A DNA stretch of 64,000 nucleotides from Prevotella sp. (GTDB lineage: Bacteria; Bacteroidota; Bacteroidia; Bacteroidales; Bacteroidaceae): positions 50,294 through 114,293 of the forward strand of contig JAKVJW010000007.1 of NCBI GenBank assembly GCA_022486815.1. The letters run 5' to 3'. Shown in pieces: positions 62,589-64,000 of this stretch. A program made the position numbers and the translations under genes. Positions within the stretch are counted from its first letter, which is position 1. Each line of letters begins with the position of its first letter. The notes below the pieces were generated by a model. It made no database searches. It saw nothing but the letters and a program-made list of their open reading frames with translations, and was not told the DNA's origin.

Positions 62589-64000
62589 TCAATATGGATT
62601 CTGGACTATTGTACCTTGAGCCGCATCAACCTCACTCTGAGGTATAGGCAAATACTTTTTATTTTCAGTCCATTGTATCCTTTCCGGAATACCTTGTTTA
62701 TCGTATGCAGTCTTCTGTGCATTAAGGACCATACCTCCACCAGGTTTCAACACTTCAGAAGCCTTACCGAAACGTATGAGATCATAATAACGCTTACCCT
62801 CACCGACAAACTCAAGACGACGCTCATTAAGCAAATTATCTAAAGAGACTTGTTTATACGGAGCATTCCCCCTGAAGGCACGATCTCTAACCTGCTGGAA
62901 ATAATTTTGTGCTTTAGCATTATCTCCAGTACGCAATGCCAATTCAGAAGCATTCAACAAAGTCTCAGCATAACGGTAAATCCGCTGATTGTTATCCCAT
63001 CCAAGGTCACTACTTGCCGTTGTATTAGCATTTCCACCTGGACGACCTAGATATTTTCTCAAGAAAAGGCCTGTATTCTGATAACGTCCTCCATAGGTCA
63101 CATTATCACCAGTCTGAGCTTTATACTTAGCAGCGTATGTTTCCATATCCAAGATACCACCATCACGGCGCTGGTCATTGGCTTCGTATGCATCATAACA
63201 CTCTTTCGAGACATCACAGAAGCCCCATCCACTTACGAAATCAGGTTTGGCAACATAATTTGGATTTTCTGCTTTATGCGCATCAGAAGCAGTATAGGTC
63301 AATCCGTCTACACCTATCATAGCAGGAACGACAGTTCCACCAGGAGCGTTAGCATTACCCCAATCACGAGTACTGCCTTTTGAGAAATAATTTATTTCAT
63401 ATATTGATTCATCGCACCATTCATTAGACTGCTCCCAAATACTTGAAAAGTCATCCATCAAGCGATACTTCTTGCTATTGATGATATCCTCCATATAGCT
63501 TAAAGCCTTTTTATATTTGCTTTCATCTTTCTGATACATGACAAAATCAGCATATAACATTTCAGCAAAAGCCTGTGTAGCATGTCCTGCACGTGCAGGA
63601 GTCTCTTTCATTGGAAGCACCTTACTGTCAATAACTTTCTCCAGATCGCTTGTTACCAGTTTATAGACTTCCTCTTCCGATTTCTGTGGAGCGATATAAG
63701 GCATCGTCAGGTTCTTGTCATAGTATGGAATATTACCCCAATATTTCCACAACACTAAATAATAAAAAGCCCTTGTGGTCGTACCTTCTGCTATATAAGC
63801 AGCTTTTTCAGCATCCGGAAGGTTTGATGACTCGGCATCAGCAATGACCAGATTAGATCTGTTAATACCAGAGTAACTGGTAGTCCATGCTCCACCAAAA
63901 TTCATAAGGCTAGTAGACTTATACTGTGAAGCAAGGTGTATCTCTGCCTGATCACTTGTACTACCACCGCCAACATAAAGATCATCACCCTGGCTGTCTG
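62589..64000 (-). CDS. susD: SusD/RagB-family glycan-binding lipoprotein, 5' end beyond window
   Basis: About 470 residues are visible, and the frame is open to the window edge at 64000. Family features are present: NRSNLVIADAE near the visible start, a TPR-like helical core, and the usual ending LLNERRLEFVGEGKRYYDLIRFGK followed by YLPIPQSEVDAAQG. SusD proteins are surface lipoproteins that lid the TonB-dependent SusC porin and bind the glycan. The lipobox and the susC gene should lie beyond the window. It starts the visible part of the operon with GH5 and two GH3 genes. Confidence 0.93.
   Translation of the reverse strand, partial: DSQGDDLYVGGGSTSDQAEIHLASQYKSTSLMNFGGAWTTSYSGINRSNLVIADAESSNLPDAEKAAYIAEGTTTRAFYYLVLWKYWGNIPYYDKNLTMPYIAPQKSEEEVYKLVTSDLEKVIDSKVLPMKETPARAGHATQAFAEMLYADFVMYQKDESKYKKALSYMEDIINSKKYRLMDDFSSIWEQSNEWCDESIYEINYFSKGSTRDWGNANAPGGTVVPAMIGVDGLTYTASDAHKAENPNYVAKPDFVSGWGFCDVSKECYDAYEANDQRRDGGILDMETYAAKYKAQTGDNVTYGGRYQNTGLFLRKYLGRPGGNANTTASSDLGWDNNQRIYRYAETLLNASELALRTGDNAKAQNYFQQVRDRAFRGNAPYKQVSLDNLLNERRLEFVGEGKRYYDLIRFGKASEVLKPGGGMVLNAQKTAYDKQGIPERIQWTENKKYLPIPQSEVDAAQGTIVQNPY

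Overview
The window looks like a chromosomal segment of a Bacteroidota bacterium, most likely order Bacteroidales and probably Prevotella-like. Three things point there. Upstream of many genes, on both strands, there is a -7 box of the form TAnnTTTG, the Bacteroidota primary sigma-factor signature. Shine-Dalgarno sequences are weak or absent. The gene content is typical of the group: a SusD protein and GH3/GH5/GH31/GH2 enzymes, DUF4199, DUF5686, DUF6048, DUF6377, DUF2723 and GIN-domain proteins, an inositol-lipid locus, and a 1.4-kaa BadF-type activase. No integrase, transposase, CRISPR array or phage module was seen.

Layout. 1-1000: 3' end of mutS2, then a small transcription unit with the SRP RNA (ffs), a tRNA-like element and an intrinsic terminator. 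1-10.8 kb, plus strand: envelope and housekeeping genes (DUF4199 and GT2 glycosyltransferase, two DUF envelope proteins, ApbE, Crp, M3 peptidase, dCMP deaminase, S41 protease, 5-formyl-THF cyclo-ligase). 10.8-12.3 kb, minus: DUF721 and recF. 12.5-13.7 kb: TPR protein and ribH, ending in a 50-bp perfect palindrome. 13.8-25.0 kb, minus: a lipoprotein, a GH2 and GH31 pair with a LacI regulator, a LuxR-type regulator and a large DUF5686 outer-membrane protein.

25.1-31.2 kb: an inositol-lipid locus. PgpA-type phosphatase, GtrA-type membrane protein, CDP-alcohol phosphatidyltransferase and PAP2-type synthase lie on the plus strand. myo-Inositol-phosphate synthase lies on the minus strand, separated by two GIN-domain lipoproteins. 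Together they would make inositol phosphate from glucose-6-phosphate, attach it to lipid, dephosphorylate it and pass the headgroup to ceramide. 31.2-52.5 kb, mostly plus: the BadF-type activase behind a long structured leader, cysE, a THUMP methyltransferase with a 60-bp tandem repeat in its tail, a DPP IV-like peptidase, purD, membrane proteins, a metal-ABC binding protein and ATPase without a permease, a DUF2723 putative O-mannosyltransferase, a polysaccharide deacetylase, queG (with a terminator-like hairpin inside its 5' coding end) and alanine dehydrogenase.

52.7-64 kb, mainly minus: an outer-membrane barrel, a lipoprotein (plus), a DUF6377 regulator, and the distal part of a polysaccharide utilisation locus (SusD, GH5, GH3, GH3) that continues past the window end. 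The GH5 and two GH3 enzymes suggest a beta-glucan-type substrate, with SusD binding glycan at the surface, GH5 cutting chains and the GH3s releasing glucose.

Most genes are familiar. The items most worth following are the tRNA-like element co-transcribed with ffs, the rearranged inositol-lipid locus with its paired GIN proteins, the hairpin inside queG, the long leader of the BadF-type gene, and the stem-loop between susD and GH5.
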